Origin: Nitrospinota bacterium
GTDB lineage: Bacteria; UBA8248; JACPRG01
DNA: 7,070 bases
Reading direction: 5' to 3'
Assembly (NCBI GenBank): GCA_030740135.1
Contig: JASLXW010000213.1
Span: 1 to 7,070 of the forward strand
Shown here piece by piece: positions 5,996 to 7,070 of the stretch (position 1 is the stretch's first letter; each line of letters starts with the position of its first letter). Made by a program: the position numbers and the translations under genes. The notes under the pieces are model-generated. The model saw only the letters and a list, made by a program, of their open reading frames with translations, ran no database searches and was not told the DNA's origin.

Positions 5996-6033
5996 CTGTG
6001 CAATCCGTATCCTTATAACTCATTTACTTTCCA

Positions 6034-6840
6034 ATGGTTATGATGAAAGATCCCAACGAATCCATCTTCACAAGAGACTCGCTCGACGCGGCCATGACAA
6101 CCAATTGCACGTACTACCACGGCATGTCGGCCCGTGAGCGATTCGGGGTGGAAACCGACGTCCTGATCCGCGCGCTTGAGGCCGAGCTGACAGGGGCCCG
6201 GCGCGTCCTGGATTACGGACTGGGCGTGGGCAGGATGACCCGGGCGATCTTGGAGCGCCATCCTCACGTCAAGGTTCTCGGCGTGGACAACTCCGAGAGC
6301 ATGCTTCGGCACGCGCGGGACTACATCCCGGATGAGCACTTCGAGGAGGGCAGGCTGGAGCTTCTTCCCGCCGGGCGGCTCCACGAGATCGAAACCGGCT
6401 CCATCGATCTGGTCTTGACCGTTTATGTGCTCCAGCACGTCGACGGCGAATCGCTGCCGGGGCTGATCGGCCAGTTCCGCCGCCTCCTCCACGGGGGAGG
6501 AAAGCTGTACGTTCTGAACGCCAAGACCCGGGCCGTGCCCAGAAAGGAACATTTCGACCGGTACAAAAGGTTTCGGAAATGGTTGGGAATCCTCGAGCGG
6601 CATTCGGCGCGCAGGCAGATCCAGCGGCTCCTCACCAAACTCGACAACAAGACCATCTACCACGATGACGGCCTCGACGTATCCGTCGAGTTGGAGAAGC
6701 GGTTTGAAATGCTGCGAGAGGCGCCCCTCGACGGCCATCCGCACATCCGGCGGCTCATGAAAAACCATTTCAGCCGCTTCTATGGAATCCCGGGCGATTC
6801 GAGCGTCGAGGAGCGGGATTCAAGCCCGGGGGCGGGGTGA
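6034..6840 (+). CDS. Class I SAM-dependent methyltransferase
   Basis: Transfers a methyl group from S-adenosylmethionine to an unknown acceptor in the cytoplasm. It has 268 residues. The Rossmann-fold motifs are clear: motif I VLDYGLGVGRMT (58-69, with Leu where Cys is common), motif II VLGVDNSESML with acidic Asp85, motif IV DLVLTVYVLQHV (125-136), and the post-IV strand LLHGGGKLYVLN (151-162). The segment after residue 165 is rich in Lys, Arg and aromatic residues and does not point to a substrate. No Shine-Dalgarno precedes the ATG at 6034, and in-frame ATGs at 6040 and 6043 are equally possible starts; the conserved domain begins later, so function is unaffected. It has its own promoter and is divergent from the OsmC-family gene. 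Its acceptor (small molecule, glycan or protein) cannot be told. Confidence 0.88.
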   Translation: MVMMKDPNESIFTRDSLDAAMTTNCTYYHGMSARERFGVETDVLIRALEAELTGARRVLDYGLGVGRMTRAILERHPHVKVLGVDNSESMLRHARDYIPDEHFEEGRLELLPAGRLHEIETGSIDLVLTVYVLQHVDGESLPGLIGQFRRLLHGGGKLYVLNAKTRAVPRKEHFDRYKRFRKWLGILERHSARRQIQRLLTKLDNKTIYHDDGLDVSVELEKRFEMLREAPLDGHPHIRRLMKNHFSRFYGIPGDSSVEERDSSPGAG

Positions 6841-6841
6841 G

Positions 6842-6895
6842 CCGGTGAAAGACCGGGACGGAACGGTGAGCTGAAGGCGGTTTCTAGAAATCGCC
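6842..6895 (+). other. Hairpins directly after the methyltransferase gene
   Basis: CCGGT (6842-6846) pairs with ACCGG (6852-6856) right after the stop codon. A longer near-perfect palindrome spans 6876-6895: GGCGGTTT pairs with AAATCGCC (one G-U) around CTAG, with TTTCTAGAAA a perfect 10-base palindrome at its centre. It is followed by GTCTCCCCC, not a U tract, so it is a weak terminator candidate at best and could instead be a protein-binding site. Confidence 0.35.
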
Positions 6896-6920
6896 GTCTC
6901 CCCCCTCGGCCCGGCATGAC

Positions 6921-6961
6921 GCGGATTATGGTCGGACTCCGAAGATCCGCCAATGTTTCTT
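6921..6961 (+). terminator. Possible intrinsic terminator after the methyltransferase gene
   Basis: GCGGAT (6921-6926) pairs with ATCCGC (6945-6950), enclosing a second stem TCGG (6932-6935) with CCGA (6939-6942). After CAATG comes TTTCTT, a modest U-rich tail. The internal loop and the offset tail make this uncertain. Confidence 0.3.
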
Positions 6962-6983
6962 GATATCGGGAGCCTCACGATCC

Positions 6984-6992
6984 AAAGGAGGT
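6984..6992 (+). promoter_or_regulatory. Strong Shine-Dalgarno for the gene at the right edge
   Basis: AAAGGAGGT is nearly the full complement of the 16S rRNA tail and lies 5 bases before the ATG at 6998. It is the best ribosome-binding site in the window and the main reason to call a gene there. Confidence 0.65.
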
Positions 6993-6997
6993 GTCCG

Positions 6998-7070
6998 ATG
7001 GATCCGGCCCTGCGGTACGAGGCCTCCCCTCATTTCTCGCCACGGCGAACCCCCGAACAAGGGGAGGTCG
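6998..7070 (+). CDS. Start of an unidentified gene, cut by the window end
   Basis: From the ATG at 6998 the frame is open for 24 codons to the edge, reading MDPALRYEASPHFSPRRTPE and onward. I recognise no family. It is hydrophilic and Pro/Arg-rich with no signal peptide. The call rests on the Shine-Dalgarno at 6984-6992 and the absence of stops over a short distance, so it could still be wrong. Confidence 0.5.
   Translation, partial: MDPALRYEASPHFSPRRTPEQGEV

Noticed and set aside
1..7070. tRNA, rRNA, CRISPR array, insertion sequence or attachment site
   Set aside because: I saw no cloverleaf-like RNA gene, regularly spaced repeats, transposase or integrase coding sequence, or terminal inverted repeats.

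Overview
The window reads as a high-GC Gram-negative bacterial chromosome. Most genes are about 60-67% GC with strong G/C third-position bias. The solute-binding protein carries a Sec signal peptide without a lipobox, which points to a free periplasmic protein. The gene mix (THI5/SsuA-type binding protein, class I CoA-transferase-like pair, EntE/cyclohexanecarboxylate-type acyl-CoA ligase, acyl-CoA dehydrogenase) is the kind seen in Desulfobacterota, Tectomicrobia, Rokubacteria or Proteobacteria with aromatic or alicyclic acid catabolism. I cannot fix the phylum from this window alone.

Layout. Positions 2-5374 form a plus-strand catabolic block. It holds the 3' part of an acyl-CoA dehydrogenase (2-712), a periplasmic ABC substrate-binding protein (792-1793), two CoA-transferase-family subunits whose genes overlap by 4 bases (1921-2844 and 2841-3623), and an AMP-forming acyl-CoA ligase (3758-5374). 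A convergent minus-strand OsmC-family gene (5429-5890) ends the block. A divergent intergenic region (5891-6033) holds a good sigma70-type promoter for a plus-strand SAM-dependent methyltransferase (6034-6840). The last 230 bases hold several hairpins and the first 24 codons of another gene behind a near-perfect Shine-Dalgarno.

How the genes may work together (inference): the binding protein would deliver a small organic acid, the ligase would turn a carboxylate into its CoA thioester, and the dehydrogenase would introduce a double bond. The CoA-transferase-like pair would then either move CoA or act as a CoA-thioester hydrolase. The B subunit does not have Glu at the position of the catalytic Glu of glutaconate CoA-transferase; my by-eye alignment puts Val55 there. 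This favours an IpdAB-like, non-transferase role such as ring cleavage. The dehydrogenase fragment also has Asp where most family members have the catalytic Glu. These two substitutions and the structured leader before the A subunit are the most interesting points. The OsmC-like and methyltransferase genes look like unrelated neighbours.
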